A stretch of 64,000 bases of DNA from Toxoplasma gondii ME49 (GCF_000006565.2 NC_031476.1:3992458-4056457), one strand, 5' to 3'. Positions 12,252 through 25,718 are shown, counted from the first letter of the stretch. The notes: generated by a model not told the origin, from the sequence alone. Numbers and translations: made by a program.

Positions 12252-15200
12252 CTAGAAGCTGTTGTCGGCCACGCCTACAAAGAACCGCCCAGGGAGAAGA
12301 GACATCCCGCCGTTTCTGAATGCGATAGGCCTTGCGAAGGTGACGCTCAGCAACGCTAGGCGAACGCAGACGCCCACCGAGGGCCAGTGGCAAACACTCC
12401 AGCCTGTTTTCTCGCGCACTCTGTCGACTGCATTCAAAAGCGTCTCCTCGATGTCGTGGCCTCGTCTTAAAAGTCTCTGCTTCGCTTGGGCGAGAAACCG
12501 CAGGGGCCGACTGCCGCCGACGCCAGACCCCTCCTCTGCCGCGCTGGTCAGGGTGCTCGAGCCCAACGAGCTGTCTCCGACCGCGATCGCGGCTGCCGTG
12601 GCGCCTAAGGCGCTAGCGGCGGCGGCGGCTGGGCTCGGGGACGACGACGACGTGCCAGGAAGAAGAAAGGGCGAGACCCCCACGCTGTGGTCGAAAAAGA
12701 AGGCGACTTCCATCAGCTTCAAGGGAAGACGAGCGGTGCCGCCTCCGAGTGGTAGTCTGTCGAAAAAGAGACAAAAGCATGTGAAACCAACATCCATGAC
12801 AGCAAAGGCACACGAAGACGCAAAATCGGGAATGCGGATGCTGCCACGCGAAAGGCGAATGGTTGCGAATCAGACTCAGCGGAAAGCGAACGTGTTCTTC
12901 GTCCTCGCCTTTGCATACGGTTGTCCCCGGAGTGTCTCCTCTTTGTCTCCTAGACGCGTCCCCCTCTCTATGTGGCCATGAGCGAGGGATCGGTTTCTTG
13001 TCTGCATGGAGCCCACACTAGTTTTAGAATCCCTGCTTCAAGCTCCCTTCTCTTCGCTTCCACTCCACGTCGCCTCTGCCCCACCTCGCTTGTCTGTCTT
13101 GCTTTCTCTCCGTCTCGTCGTTTCGTAGAGTACGACACGAACGAGTCTGAGAAAGGAGCTCACAAGCGCTTTCTTCCTGGAGTTCACTTGACCTGCGGCT
13201 GCCGTGTTAGTTCACGCGTTTCGCCTGCTCGTGCCTCGCCTCTCGGCCACTGTCTATCTCACCTGGCGACGATGGGCAGGCTGAGTTCGATCGCGCCATC
13301 CGCGACCGCCTCAAAGATTCCCACGGGCTCTGCACCCCAGGCGCGCAGTCTGTTGCCCTTCTGCCCTGAAAGTTTCAGCATCTCCCAGGGAGGCAGCCGC
13401 GCGGCAGCTGCTCGTAGCGAGCTTGCGAGGAACCGACGTCTGTCTGCGTGCGAGGGGAGGGACGAGACAACGGCAGGAGCTGCATGCGCCTTCCCCGCTG
13501 CGCCCGCAGGCTCTGAAGACTTCGCTGGCGCGGAGCAAGCCGACGAAGCAACCGAAGAAGACATGGGAGAGGTTGACGAGGAAGAAAAGGGGAGCGCGGC
13601 GGCAGGCTCGGAGAGTAGCGACGTTTCGATGGCCTCGCGGGGGGGAGAAAGAGGGTCAGTGGTCGACGGGAGCGAAACAGCGGGCGACGCCGTGGACGGG
13701 TGAATGACAGGAAAGGCGCAGAGGGAGAGACGAGGGAGGACGCAAAGGGAAGACGAAGAAGGAAGGGAAGACGCGACAGACGCGTTGACGGCCTCGGCAG
13801 ACGAAAGCGCAGAAGAACAAGAGGAAAGATACGCAGAAACATGCGAGGATACCTGAGCCCAAAGTGCACGCCCGCGACATGCGACATCTTGCCACATCTG
13901 ACGAGGAAGCGGAGGAGACGAACGAGCAGAACACGACGGAGAAGACGACGCGGGAGAGAGACAGCTGGCGAGGATAGGAAGAAGGAGACGTGGAGGCAGG
14001 AGAAGGTCGATGTTGAGGCGAGTCCGAACAGCGAGTTGGGAGAAATCGAAGGGCGAGACGAGAGAAATCAGAGGACGTAAGAGAAGGCTTCGGAGCCTTC
14101 CTTGAGAGGTGGAAGAAGCGTAGGAGGAGCGGGACAGAAAGAGAGACGAAAACGGAAAGACACGGGACGCGAACGACAGGGACGCTCCACAATACGGAAG
14201 CGGCGGACAAGAGGAGTACAGAGACGGAGACGCAGACGGAAAAGATGAAGCAAAGAGAACAGGCGCAAACGGGAGGTTAGCGAGAGCAACAGTTCGCGTC
14301 CACACACCCGCCGCCCACGCCCGGGAGGCGACGAAAGGCGAGACAGAGGCGAGGGCCGCAGAAACCGTCTCCTTCACCTCCCGGCATCTCTGTGAGAAGC
14401 GGCTCTCGTCTCTCAGCGGTCGCGGCACCAGCTTGGCGGCAAACGCAGACACGCGAGAAGGCACCAAGGAGGACAGCGAAAAGGACCGCGCGGTACCGAC
14501 GTGAGGCCGAGGCGGTGAGAACCCCGCGAGACCTGGAAGCGGTGGAAGAGGACGATCCCGGGACACCCGCGACGGCCGAGATCCAGGGCGTGTTGAGGCG
14601 CTACCAGAAGACGTAAGAGGCGCGAACGCGGCTGCCGCGTCGGCAGCCGTGTACGGTGTATAGACGCCTGCGAACGACGACGCCTCGAAGCCCCAGGTCG
14701 GCGCCAACCTCGTGGGAGGCAGGCCAAACTGCATGGGGAACAGGCGTCACAAAAAGACGAAACGTGAGAAGAGGGGACAAAGTGAGAACCTCAGTATCGA
14801 CATCTGGGTGAAGAAGAGAGACACGAGCAAATCTGGACGTCCGCGGGTCAGCCGGGGAGGGGACGGTGAGAATTGCAGGGACGCGCAGAAGACAAGCCAA
14901 GAAGAAAACGTCAGAGAGAGGAAACAAAGCGAGAAGACAAAGCACGCCAGACGGCACCAGCGCCGCCGGAAGAGTGTTCACACACTTGAAATGTACTGTG
15001 CCAGGAAGACCAGTTCCAAAGGGAAGGAGAAGCTTTCCTTCGCGCGAGCGATATCTTGGGGAACGATGTCCCCCATGACGCAACGAGAAGGGAAACAAGA
15101 GAAATGAGAGAACTGGAAGAAACAGCAAGAAACGGGGAGCTGTCGAGAAGAGCACTCCGAGCAGAAAACATCGCCACCAGGCACAGGAAGAATGCCTAAA

Positions 15201-17005
15201 CAAAACAAGAGAGACCTCACAATCCACGCCAGAACGAGAGGACGAAAGGCCCCTTGAGGCGTTCGAACGTCGGGCAAACGCGTTCACCAGAAGCTGGAAG
15301 CGACACCCGAAAAGCGAAAAAGAGAAAGCGTCTACATGTGCAGACGGCTTCCTCTCACGTTCCCCGTACCTGACGCGACGATTCAGAGAACTGGAAGCGC
15401 ACACCTCCTGCGACCTTGGCGACATCGTGGGCGACCGAGGGATCCGTGAGCACAGAGCCGCGTTCCCGCGAGGGAAGAAGAGAAGCGACGTCATCGGCAG
15501 AGACCATCGCGACGGAGGTTGTAGTCGTTGTCGGTGCAAACCGAGGAGGCTGCAGCATGCCTAGAGCGTTTCGTACCTTGTCGCCCCAGCTTTGGCTCTC
15601 CTTGCGATGCGGCGCGTCTTCGTTTCTCTTCTCACCAACATGTGACGTGTCAGACGCTTCCGCCAACGAACTGGGGAGCCTCGACGAGTCGCTGCCCTGG
15701 CGCGAGGCGCTGCCCGCGAGTCCCAGGTTGACGTACAGTCCCTTGCGCCGCTCGATAGTCGCCTCACCCCACATCGTCCCCGCCGCGCCCAAGCGCCTTT
15801 CTCCTGAGGCTGCAAAGCCCACACGAAAATGACCTGCGGGAACGAGGAGACGCGCCGGCGTCTGCGGCGGAGTGGCGGGCAGAGGTGCAGATACACCAGA
15901 GACAGACGTCGGCGACTCGGGCGTCGGAGGCGGCGCGGAGAGAATGCGAGACAACAGAGAAGACGACGGAAGACTGGGATTCGACCGAGAAGGCGACGAT
16001 GGCAAAAGGGGAGGAGGCGAATACGAAGACGACGCCGAGGCCAGCAACCGGACAGACTCCCGGTCTCTGGAGGAGAAAACACAAGCCGAAGTCTCCATAT
16101 AGTCAGGCCAGAGCTCACACTCCAAAGAACTACGCGAAATACGAAGCCTGTGTACGCACCGTATATCTTACAGCGTACACGTATATATGAAACTATATAT
16201 ACATACTTGTAAATTCATCAATACACTTATATATATATATATATATATGGACACTAGCATGAGGTTGCGTGGCTTGGCTTCAAGCCTGGTGCAGGCTGAT
16301 CAGAACGTGTTTTTCATATCAATATCAGAGAAGCTGGTTTCTGTCGCTGCTGCTTCCAGTGACACCCGAAATCCATCCAGTTACATCTGAACCTATTCGG
16401 AGTGGCAGCGCCGTCGTACGACTGATGAGTTAACTCCAAACTATCGCTCTTAAACCGCAACGACGTGACATAAGCTCTAGTTCCACGACAGCAGTGATGT
16501 CGACAATACGCCTTGCTTTTTCTCATTTTTTTCGTCGCCTACGTTGCTCGCGAGAGAGAGTTGAAGAGGAGTTCAGCACAGAGCGAAGAGCTTTGGGCTC
16601 TGGAGGGAGGAAGTGAAACTGCGTCGTCTGTCGTCTGTTTCTGTCCTGGCAGAAAATCGAGCGAGGGCGAGAGCCGCAGGGCGACGCTCCCGCGGGCGGC
16701 AGTGCCGAAAAGATTTCGATGTTCCAGCAGAAGCTGTCCCTCGACGTCGCGGAGCGCAGACGAAAACGAGAGGCCTGGAGACAAGTAATTCTCAAAAAAA
16801 AACGCACTACTGAATGAAGCGCGGGAAACGGGGCGGAATTATAACGAAACAACATGAGTAAGAGAGAAGGAAACGAAACAGATGAGTTAAGCGCATGAGC
16901 TGGAAAACATGGACATTCTCTCTATATATGTACGTATTTATGTTAACGCGGACGTGTATATATATATATATACAGATACCTATGTACATCTCTAAACACT
17001 CTATA

Positions 17006-17039
<34 letters not shown>

Positions 17040-19093
17040 GTCTGAGTCAGGCGCGTCTCTCACCTGGCCGAAGAGAACAAGCAGGTTTTTCTACGGCGGC
17101 GACTTCCACGCGGATGCCCCCGTCTCCAGGAAGCACCGCGGCAGTCGCGTGTGCGTCCGCGAAAAGATCTGCATAGAGGAGAAAAATCGAGACGGGGAAA
17201 GGGTGACCGGAGACGAAGAAAGAGAAGACGCGAGAGCACGAGTGAGAAGACGCACGAAAATAGAGAAGGAAAGACACGAGACACGAGTCAGAGAGGGGCA
17301 AAACGAGCAACACGATGGGCGAGAAGGCAGGCGTGTGAGAAAGCAAGGAAGACGATAAGCTTCGATGGAAATCCTCTCCAGACGGTGCAAGCCGAGTGGA
17401 AAAGGGAGAACGGCGACAAGAGACAGGGTGACCCACGGCAAACAGACCAGAGAAGAGTGACGAGGAGATCGAATCGTGATTGTTGGAAGTGTCGTATTGC
17501 CGGAGGATTACCGTCGTTCTCGTGCTCTGTAGAGACACCCCGTTTGTAAGTTCTCCCTTTGGACTGCCCGGAAGGAAGTTATACATCTCACTGGACAGGG
17601 TCTCTGTCTCATGGCGGCTACGCAGCGGCTTCTCCAGAGTTTTTCGAATGCACCTTACGGGTGCTTCTTTCTCAGCCTGCGGCTTGCCAGACTTCACTCG
17701 CTTCTTCCCGCCTTCCTCGACGTACACGCCTTGATCATGGCGTCCCTCCCGAAGCTGGCATCTGCCGTGGCTTCTCCAGTTTCTCTGTTTTCTCAAGGCT
17801 GTTTCCCCCCGGGAGTTTACCCGCTTCAGTTGCCACTCGGTGCCAGCGCTGGGCATCCCACTTGAACGGCTTGCCCGGGACGAGGCCCAAGTGATGGGCG
17901 AGGAGCTCTGGGTTCAGGGTGCCCTGTGTTTCGACGAGTTCCTCGCAGCGGTGTGCGTCGTGTTCCACGGAGGTCGATTGCGCGGCCTTCTCGGCAGTGT
18001 CTAGCTGTGTTCGCGGCGAGTCGGGCGCTGTCTTCGGGGGTCTCTGTCGCGCGAAGAAGGCGAGGTGGAGAGGGGGATTTGCAGTTGGAGGCTCCTCGCA
18101 GTCGAACGAAATGAGGAACGCGGGGACAGGCTTCTCCGTCGTTTCAGTGCCAGCCGAGACACCGGGGGCTCCACGGGCGCTGACTGGAACGCTGGAAGGA
18201 AGGAAGTGGGGACGCGGAACCAAGTGCGCAAACAAATAGCCATTTTCGAGGTACCACGCGTTCACGATATCCACGAAGGTACGGATCAAGGCTTCATTTT
18301 CCTCTGCCGACAATGCAGAGGACTTGGATGAAGCGGCGGGAGAACCTGGAGAAGGCGAAGCAGACCGACGAGACACACGAGGGGCGTTGGAAGAGGACGT
18401 GGACGAGGCGGAAGACGTCGAGGCGGGACTGACGTGTTTCGAGAGAAGTTCCTTCTCAAGCTGTCGGACAAGGCGCGAGGGAAGCACTTGGGAGCCTTGG
18501 ACTCTGAAGCCAACGATCGTGTAGTGCGGCGGCAGCGAGGGAAGCTGAAGAGCCGCTTCGGGGGTGTCGACATCGCCACTCCCCTTCTGCTCAACAGACA
18601 GAGGGTCTGCACGACGCGGTCCCGCGAAGGCGACAGGAGCAGAAGACAAAGGGCGCGATGAGTGGGAGAGAGAAGAAGAGCGGGCATCAGAGGACGGAGG
18701 AAGACGACGAATCGAGAAAGCAGTTGAGAGGCGCTTGCAGCCGTCGCTCGGTTCGACCGAGGAGAGGCTAGAGGAGACGGTAGAGAGAGAGGCAGCGTGC
18801 GATGCGTGAGAGGGGCGGGGGTGCGACGCTTCCTGTCGCTGTGCGTAGTAGAGACCAGGGAAACTGGAGAAGACCCCCGAGGCTGGAAGACGAGACGCAT
18901 CCGCAAAGACGAAGCCGAGGAACCCGGCATTCGGAGAGTCGCCGAAGAGCGGGAGAACGAGATACAATGCGGCAAGAGAGAGAAGCAGTGTGGGAGTCGA
19001 CACGCAGAAAAGGAACTGAAGGAGACAGAGAAAGAGCTTCAAGATTGAACACCGCCGCCGTGGCGACGATGCCTGTCTTTCTTCCTCCGCCAT
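12252..19093 (-). CDS. TOC75: Toc75/Omp85-family outer-membrane translocase, apicoplast type
   Basis: This is a beta-barrel assembly/translocation protein of the Omp85 superfamily; the apicomplexan Toc75 imports nucleus-encoded proteins into the apicoplast. Exons are 19093-17821, 17168-17064, 16774-16543, 16066-15370, 14728-13263 and 12756-12252, all GT..AG and in phase, about 1425 residues. A hydrophobic segment follows about 15 residues of N-terminus, as expected for a signal leading to the secretory route to the plastid. POTRA-like stretches follow: IVGFRVQGSQVLPSRLV, a helix ending AWYLENGYLF, then WHRVATEADLF with GGIRVEVAAVEKP. Barrel strands begin at the EHRNLFG exon. The Omp85-type motif reads NRLRAWG. 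The protein ends in GRFFVGVADNSF, with a terminal aromatic beta-signal. Long Ser/Pro/Ala-rich insertions interrupt POTRA and barrel, especially in the fifth exon. The mitochondrial Sam50 is the main alternative, but the N-terminal signal argues against it. Confidence 0.85.
16228..16248. repeat. (TA)n microsatellite
   Basis: A pure TA run lies in the intron between exons 3 and 4 of the Toc75-like gene. Confidence 0.9.
17008..17036. repeat. (TA)n microsatellite
   Basis: A pure TA run lies in the intron between exons 2 and 3 of the Toc75-like gene, just past the exon 2 donor. A shorter run sits at about 16957-16972. Confidence 0.9.
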
Positions 19094-19893
19094 AGTCCAC
19101 GACTCAAAAGAGCGAAACGTGTGTTTCTACGGTCGCTCAACGTTCTTGCTTCTGAGAGCTCTGATTCCGGTGTTCACCGGGGAAGACTCCCCTTTTGCGT
19201 GTGTTTATTTCTCCCGCCCCCTCAATCCTCCTCCCTTTTCTTGTTCGCCGCCGCGGGTGGATGCAGCAGGCAACTCCCCGAGTGGTGAAGCCGTAACGCG
19301 GAAGCGGAAACAAGCCCGCTCGAACTGAAGGCCTAGACTACATACATTCAACCGCGTTCTTCAGCCAAGAGTGGCAGGCAGCACGGTTCTCTTGTGGATC
19401 TCTGTGCCATGCATAGTTCACACGATGTGTACGCCGCTTCCCTCCCAGACCCGTTGAACCGCCCACTTTTAAAGGAAGACCTTCTCTGGGCACTCCAAGG
19501 TCTCTGTTGCCTGAGGATCACCCAAAATGATTCTCGAAATCCGCCGCTCTGGACGATGTGCAGCGGCCGCGGTCTGAGCGCTCCCTTGTCTCTCTGGGAA
19601 ACGACTGGGAAACCTCCCGCACGAACGGTTGCTTACGTTCCTTTCTCCGCAAAAGGAGAAGGGTGAGTGCATACAGAGTTCTGATCTTCGCCTTTCGTTT
19701 TTCTTTCTTCTTTCCCCGGACTTCCTCATGTCTGAAGTTGCTTGTCTTGTTCGGTTCGTGCGACACGCGTCGGCCACACACGCGTATACACGCAGGGCAA
19801 GTGCGAGGACGGTAAAGCCGCTCAAAGGCCAAGGAGACAAAGAACAGGGTGCGACAGGAAGAAATGTTGAGCCGATAAAGAAGGAAACCCCTC

Positions 19894-19900
19894 TGAGACG
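19894..19900 (+). promoter_or_regulatory. TGAGACG motif
   Basis: The sequence matches WGAGACG, a cis-element reported upstream of several Toxoplasma genes. It lies about 800 bases upstream of the Toc75-like start codon. A 7-mer can occur by chance, so function here is inference. Confidence 0.3.
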
Positions 19901-21479
19901 GGAAGCGAGAGAAAACGCGTTTTTTTCGACGTTTTCCCCCGACAGAGCGAGCGCCTCCTGTCTCCGCATTCACGCGTGTGCCGCGGCAGAGGAACCCGGC
20001 ATGTGTGCTCATCAGCACACCTGAAAAGAGAAAGAAATAGCCATCGTTAGTTTCTTAGGGTTGATTTGCTTTGCCTATCCTTTTCTCGAAAAATCCGTTT
20101 CTTAAAAGCACGCGTTCGACCCAGCCTTCGAGATGGGCTCTTTCGGATGTCTCGTTTTCTCTGGCGCTGCCTCTCTCAGAAAAGGGCTGCTGCGATGCCT
20201 AAGAAAGTGGTAAAAGAAACTATTTCGGTGACAACACGTGTGCCACCTTCATTTGAGACAGAGACATGTTCACTTAACAGAGTGAATGGGTTTTCCCCCA
20301 TCTTTCGCCTAAAACCTAGCCTACCGAACTTGTCTCCAGTTATGAGACACACACCCAGTTCTTTAGAACGGCTGTGCGCCACCACCCCACTGGACTGCGC
20401 AAGAGAGCTCAAAGTGTTTGCTTTCAAATCCAGATCTTAGTACCTATAGGAGTAGCAATCGCAAGTGCCACAGCTGAGAAGGACGCCGTGTATCTTCGTC
20501 TTGACCCAGAGTCAGCATGTGGTGCGGCCACATCAGAGAGCGATGGAGCATTGCTTCTCATGCGAAAGATTCAGAAAAGAGACATGTGCATACCCTGATT
20601 AAAAACAAAGTGTCATGGACAATAAAAGAGAGCGAGGACGGATAGAACCTGCGCCGGGACAGAGAAGACCGGGTGACGACGCGTACCGTTGCAGGATGAG
20701 TTGCAAGTGGAGATGGTTTCTGTTGTGTATGTTTCGGGTTGTTTCTTCCGTATTCACCTGGAGCCTTGAAGGTAGGTGTCGTTCCAACCGGTTGACATGA
20801 AATGAAGGAGTGTGTCGATACGTGAGGGACCGTACTAGAAGAAATGATCTCTGAGACAGCATTATTTTTGAGCATTTACAACTCATACAAGGGCTGATGA
20901 TGCCCATTTGTGCATCTAAGTTGATGCTCGGTTACACATGTCTATATTTACCACGCGACGCAAACCATTCTGTTCTACCTTGTCCCTTAACACACTGTCT
21001 ACGGGTGCCGATTCTGAAGAAGTCTACGAAACTGGTTTTTCCCGCAAAGACTGCTGCAGCGAACGCACGCAAGTTCAAAAGTGGATCTCGACTGAGACCG
21101 CATCGGTACACGGTATACGACATGCAAAGGCTTTCGCCGGATAACAGAGCCTTGGCATCCTCGATCTGTCGGAAACGCCGTTCGAGTAAAAGAGGCTTCG
21201 CCTTCTTCTTTCACCTTCGCATGTCTTTCCATAGTGGTGAGACAACGACTGGCAACGCGCGAACGAGGGGGAAAGTGCGGTCCAGGAGAGTCTGCAGTCA
21301 CACTGAAGTCCCACGTAGGGCAGTTAACTTTGAGTTCGAGGCCCCTCCAGAAAAAAAAGAGTTCAGAGAAACGGTTTCTTGTTCTCAGTCAGCTAGTCGG
21401 AAAACGTGCTGTGTTGGCGAATCCTTTGGAACATCCAAAACGACCGGATCGGGCGATGAGCAAACACTAAAGTTAGAGT

Positions 21480-21486
21480 TGAGACG
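21480..21486 (+). promoter_or_regulatory. TGAGACG motif
   Basis: A second match to the WGAGACG element lies about 1.1 kb upstream of the first plus-strand coding exon. Its position in the same intergenic interval as the first copy is suggestive only. Confidence 0.3.
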
Positions 21487-22543
21487 AGATCAACGGCCAC
21501 ACTTCCCAGCAACGTCAATTCTGACGCTTCTCCTATAGGTGGCGAGATCCTGGATTAGCTTGGCACCCGTGCTTTGGCTGGTCCCCACTGTGGAGAGGAA
21601 AAGAATTCACTAGGAATGCTCGGAGACAGGGTTTCTGAAACGGACAGTGCCGCATTCCGCCTTGCTACGTCGTACCGGTTTAGGCACGGCAAACAAATCA
21701 GGTTTCCGTGAAAATACGAGGGTCCCCCTTTCTTATCTTGATATCGAAGCAAATGTACAAGTGACTTGGAGAGAACGGAACAAAGAACACCACCACAGAA
21801 ACCCCGCCGTTGAATTCGTTTGTTTGTGGACTTCGGTGTACCCACAGAGAAAGCGATTGAAAGCGATTGAAGGACGCTAGAAAAAAGCCTAATCGCCTAG
21901 AAGAAACTCCCCTCCTCTGACTCACGACTCGGACAAACACAGCAAACCAAACAAAGTTCTGTTTGGTTGCCAAAGCGATCGACCCAGCATATAAACCTAG
22001 CGATGCACTGAGGAAAGGGCTCTTCAATGTCTTCCGTGCTCACTGCTCTGTTTACGACGGACTCAGCGCTTTGGCAGCGATGGCGACTGGACGACGGTGA
22101 AAGGGTATTCCTTCAGTTTGTCCTGCCGTCCCAAAAGTTCGCAAAGTCCATATGTGTTTGCGGTTGAGATACTGTACATGAAGACGAGACAAAGAAGAGA
22201 AAACTCCACGAATCGGCGCAGAGAACCTCCAGAAATCGCTTGCTGTCCGGTTGGGGGGTGGGTAGGTGTGCAAACGGCGGACGCCAATCTCGAGTGTCCA
22301 TACGCCTGGCGTTGTATTTCTCGTCAACACACACAACTCGGAACTGGAGTGTCATTCGCATGTGGATTTCTCGTTTCTTTCGTCTACCGGAAAACGTGAA
22401 CTGTCTGCTCGCCAGACATGCGTGGTCGATTTTCTTCAAGTCTCGCTGATCCTTCGTTGCTCCGCCTCCGCGCCAACCGCCACGAGAGAGAGCCTCCAGC
22501 TGTCTTTGCTTCCCATTTCGTTTTCTCCTCCATTTTTCGACTT

Positions 22544-25500
22544 TTTCGTATGTTCCTCTCCCACCCTAGCCGTAAACAACCTGACCAACAGCGCAACCGT
22601 TCCTGGCTGGCTCTCCCTCCTTCGCTGATCCTTCTCTCTCTCGCCGTTGGTGTCGCCCTGCGCTTCTTCCGCCTGTCTCGTCTCCCGCGGCTGCCCGGCT
22701 TGCAGGGATTTTCTTTGCTCGTGAGAAACCGAGCTCTGGCCAACTGGCAACGCCGAGGGGGTGGGCTGGCTGAAGTCAAAGGAAAGTCGACTCAACCAGT
22801 GAAGGCCTTGTGCCTGAACAGACTGTCTGCTCTCTCGTGAGTTCTCCTCTCTGTTGTTCTCTCTCTCGAGTGTTCCTCTCTCTCTCTCGTTCTTCTCTCT
22901 CTCTCGTTCTCTCTCTCTCTCGTTCTTCTCTCTCTCTCGTTCTTCTCTCTCTCGTTCGTCTCTCTCTCGTTCTTCTCTCTCTCGTTCTTCTCTCTCTTGT
23001 TCTCCTCTGTCTCGCGTCTTTCTCCGCTTTCCCTGTCGCCTTCTCCCTCCTCTGGGGCATCTGAATCTGCGGCCCAACGCCATGTGGGAAGCACCGTACG
23101 TCCCCAACCTGGACTGCACACAGGTGGCTGTTCGAATCCACTACGTTTCTCTCTTTTGCTCTTCACTGGTGGCGTTTTCCGGCGCAGCTGAACCAGCAGG
23201 CGGAGAGAAAAAACCAGACGGACTCAGCGGGAGGGAAACCGAGACCGTGTCACACCGAGACGAACGGCCGAGCTGGGATAACAGCCACGATGAAGGGAGA
23301 CAGAGAGCGACAGACGCAAGCGTATCGCACAGCGCAGATTCGCGCGTCACTAGCGTAGTCATCGGTATGGACAAGAAGGAAGCAGCTCAGGAAAGTTACT
23401 CTCCCATCTCCTTTGCTGCACACTCTTTCACTCTCGAGGTTCCGTGTCATCTCTCAGCTCGGCGTTTCAACCGAGTCAGATGCCTCGCTTCCGTCTGGAA
23501 TCTCTTTTGATGCTCCTCCCCAGGTGTAGCGACGTCGACACCAAACCTTCATCTCCAGTGGTTTGCCCTCTACTCTCTTCTGTCCCGCCACCGTTGTCCA
23601 GAGCTGCTCTCTCTCGTTGTCGTGTCTTCACCTTTTTCTTCCGCTTCTTCCTCTTGCTCTTCCGCAATACCTCTCTTTTTGCCGGTCTTTTCCTCTGCAC
23701 ACTCCCCTTTTCTCACTTTATTCATTGCCCTGGCCTCGTCTTCCTCCCCTCCCTCTTTGCTTGAGTTGTTCATTAATCATCTTTCCTGTTTTCTCCTTCC
23801 GTCTTCCATTTATTTCGACCGATACCATTGTCGTTGATGCCTCTTCTGGCGAACCCGGCTGCCAGCCCCCCAACGTCTCGCTGCGTCCGTTCTCGGTTGT
23901 GTCACCTCCCTGTTCATTCAGCTCCCGCGTCTCTGTCTCCCGCCTCCTGCCTCCCTCGGGTGTTCTCCCCGGATGGCATTTTTCGCCTTCGCTCCCTTCT
24001 GTCCCTGCCGGTAGTGCTCGTCTATCCGAGGCTCGTTTCTGTCTCTCCCACCTCCCTCCTCTCCAGGCTTCCTTGCCACGCTTGCCTTCATTTCTGTGTC
24101 TGGCCTCGACTTCCAGTGGGGAGTTCTTGGTCTCAGCCGTAGCAGGGAGACTGTAGAAACTCGAGCATGCCTCACACATTACTCTGTATATACGACTAAG
24201 TCTTCCACTTCCCCTCGCGTCTCCCTTCTTTCTCTCTCGCTCGCTGCTCTCAGGGGAAGCCTTCCAGTGGGGCGCGGGTGTCTCTGGACTGCAGAAAGGT
24301 GAATTCCTTCTCCTTTTACCTTCTCAAGAATGCGTCCTATACTCCGACAGGAAATCGAGTGTCGACCGCACTGTCACCAAAATAGATGACACGGCTTCAG
24401 ACCGTCCGACTGTCGCAGTCGCCCCCTTCCCGAGCTGCGGTACGCCCTCTGCAGGATTTGCGCAGACTTGACAGAGTATGAATTCTTCCAGAATTCCATT
24501 TCTCACATAGGCCTCGTACTGCGGTGACACGTGGATCGACGAACTAGTCAGCTGCACCTCTCCAAGTGCTTGCGTACTCATTCGCGGCGGTGGCAGGTGT
24601 AGATCTCTCTCAGACTCGGAGTCCATGTCGACGTGTGGCAACGTAAGCCCATGTCCACTGAAAAGGAAACGTTTCGTTCGGACGTTCACGACGCTGTCGA
24701 CCCAGGACGAGAGAATCAGAGCTTGTCTCGACAGGAGTGAAGCTCTCTGTGGCTTTGCCTCGAGATCGGCCTCCTCTTTGGATGCATCTCCCCACTCGTG
24801 TTGAGGTTTGGCCTTCTCTCTGTGGTTCTTGACCTGGATGCAGGTTCACCTTTGCTCCGATTCACTCCTTCCTGTCGCCGCTAGCTTTCGGTTCTCCTTT
24901 GTCCTTTCGTTTTCGCTCTCTGCAGTGCCGCTTCCGGCTTCCCTGTTCAAGAGCAAGGAGGCTGCGTCTCTTGGGGTTCCGGGATCTGCGGATGTTCTGC
25001 GTCTTGCGTTTGCCTTTCCGCTGCATCTGGAGGCTCTGAGTTGTGCGTCGATGAGGGGAACGAAGGCTGTCACATCTCCACGCTCACGCTCATTCAGAAA
25101 ATGTATCGCCCTCGAGGATGGATGCAGACATTTACTACCGTCCGCACAGTCTGATCTTCGGAGCGGGCCGCCGCCGACGAGCGTCCGCGGGGAAAGATCT
25201 CTACGCTGAGACAACCTTCAGTGCAGCATAGCAAACGGGGTGTACAGAGTCATAGCGCCTCTTCAATTGCAGTTGTCCCTGCCTTTGAACGGGAGTGCTT
25301 CTTCTGGGTGGACCGGTGCATGCTGTTTCCCCGTGCGCTTATTCTTGTGGATATGAGGGTGATGCGGTAGATACATGCGATCCAAACGTCTCGAATCACC
25401 TCGGTTCGTGTCTCGTTGTGTGGTGCCCGTATTCCACGTTGAAACATTTCACTGGAGAGAGGAAGGGTCGCCGACGCGGCCAGACCAGAACAGCTCTGGA

Positions 25501-25718
25501 GTCGGGAGACGATGCACCATCCAAAGTGGGAAACAATTTCTCTGTCGATGCCGGAATCACAAACTCGCAATTGATCTGCCTGCGCGTTAGGTCCGCCCTG
25601 CCGTGAGTAATGCATTTGCAAAAGGCGAAACGATTGTGGACGTCTTGCATCTTCAGGCAGCAGCCAGTATCTCCGCCCAGAGGAAGACGAAACTGTGGCC
25701 ATATGCTGCGCCTCTCTG
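22544..25718 (+). CDS. Unrecognised multi-exon gene with an N-terminal membrane segment (exons tentative)
   Basis: I do not recognise this protein. The first exon runs from a Met at 22544 (or 22418) to a GTGAGT donor after 22836. It encodes a basic N-terminus and one hydrophobic segment (SLILLSLAVGVALRF), like a type II anchor. Further coding-like stretches with good borders are 23188-23364, 24419-24523 (LRYALCRICADL, FFQNSISHIGLVL), from 24926 onward (PASLFKSKEAASLG), about 25100-25200 (YYRPHSLIFGAG), and 25591-25718 (GETIVDVLHLQAAA, with a GTAAGA donor). I could not connect all of them in phase, so some may be wrong. The locus may continue into the exons at 27192-28748 and then be a single gene. 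Confidence that a plus-strand gene exists is moderate; confidence in the exact exons is low. Confidence 0.45.
22852..23010. repeat. (CT)n-rich imperfect repeat
   Basis: Reiterated TCTCTCTCGTTCT units form a long pyrimidine tract immediately after the donor of the first plus-strand exon. It probably serves as or contains the intron's polypyrimidine tract. Open frames across it, on both strands, are artefacts of the repeat (Ser/Leu or Arg/Glu runs). Confidence 0.85.

Larger units (their letters stand above)
19094..22543. other. Long intergenic interval upstream of the Toc75-like gene
   Basis: About 3.4 kb separate the Toc75-like start codon (minus) from the first convincing plus-strand exon. 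Several open frames exist, the longest plus-strand one at 20897-21538 (213 codons), but none shows a signal sequence, domain, splice partner or sensible composition. I treat the region as promoters and 5' UTR sequence. Confidence 0.5.

Noticed and set aside
13700..14080. Plus-strand Arg/Glu-rich frames across the Toc75 exon
   Set aside because: Antisense shadows of the low-complexity Ser/Pro-rich coding exon.
20897..21538. Plus-strand 213-codon frame
   Set aside because: No signal, domain or compatible splice sites; Arg/Ser-rich random-looking composition in a long intergenic region.
22436..23166. Minus-strand frames full of Arg/Glu repeats
   Set aside because: They are translations of the (CT)n tract on the opposite strand and have no non-repeat support.
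24324..24689. Minus-strand 121-codon frame with a Met start
   Set aside because: It overlaps a plus-strand stretch (24419-24523) with good acceptor and donor and more convincing sequence. It has no splice partner or domain of its own.
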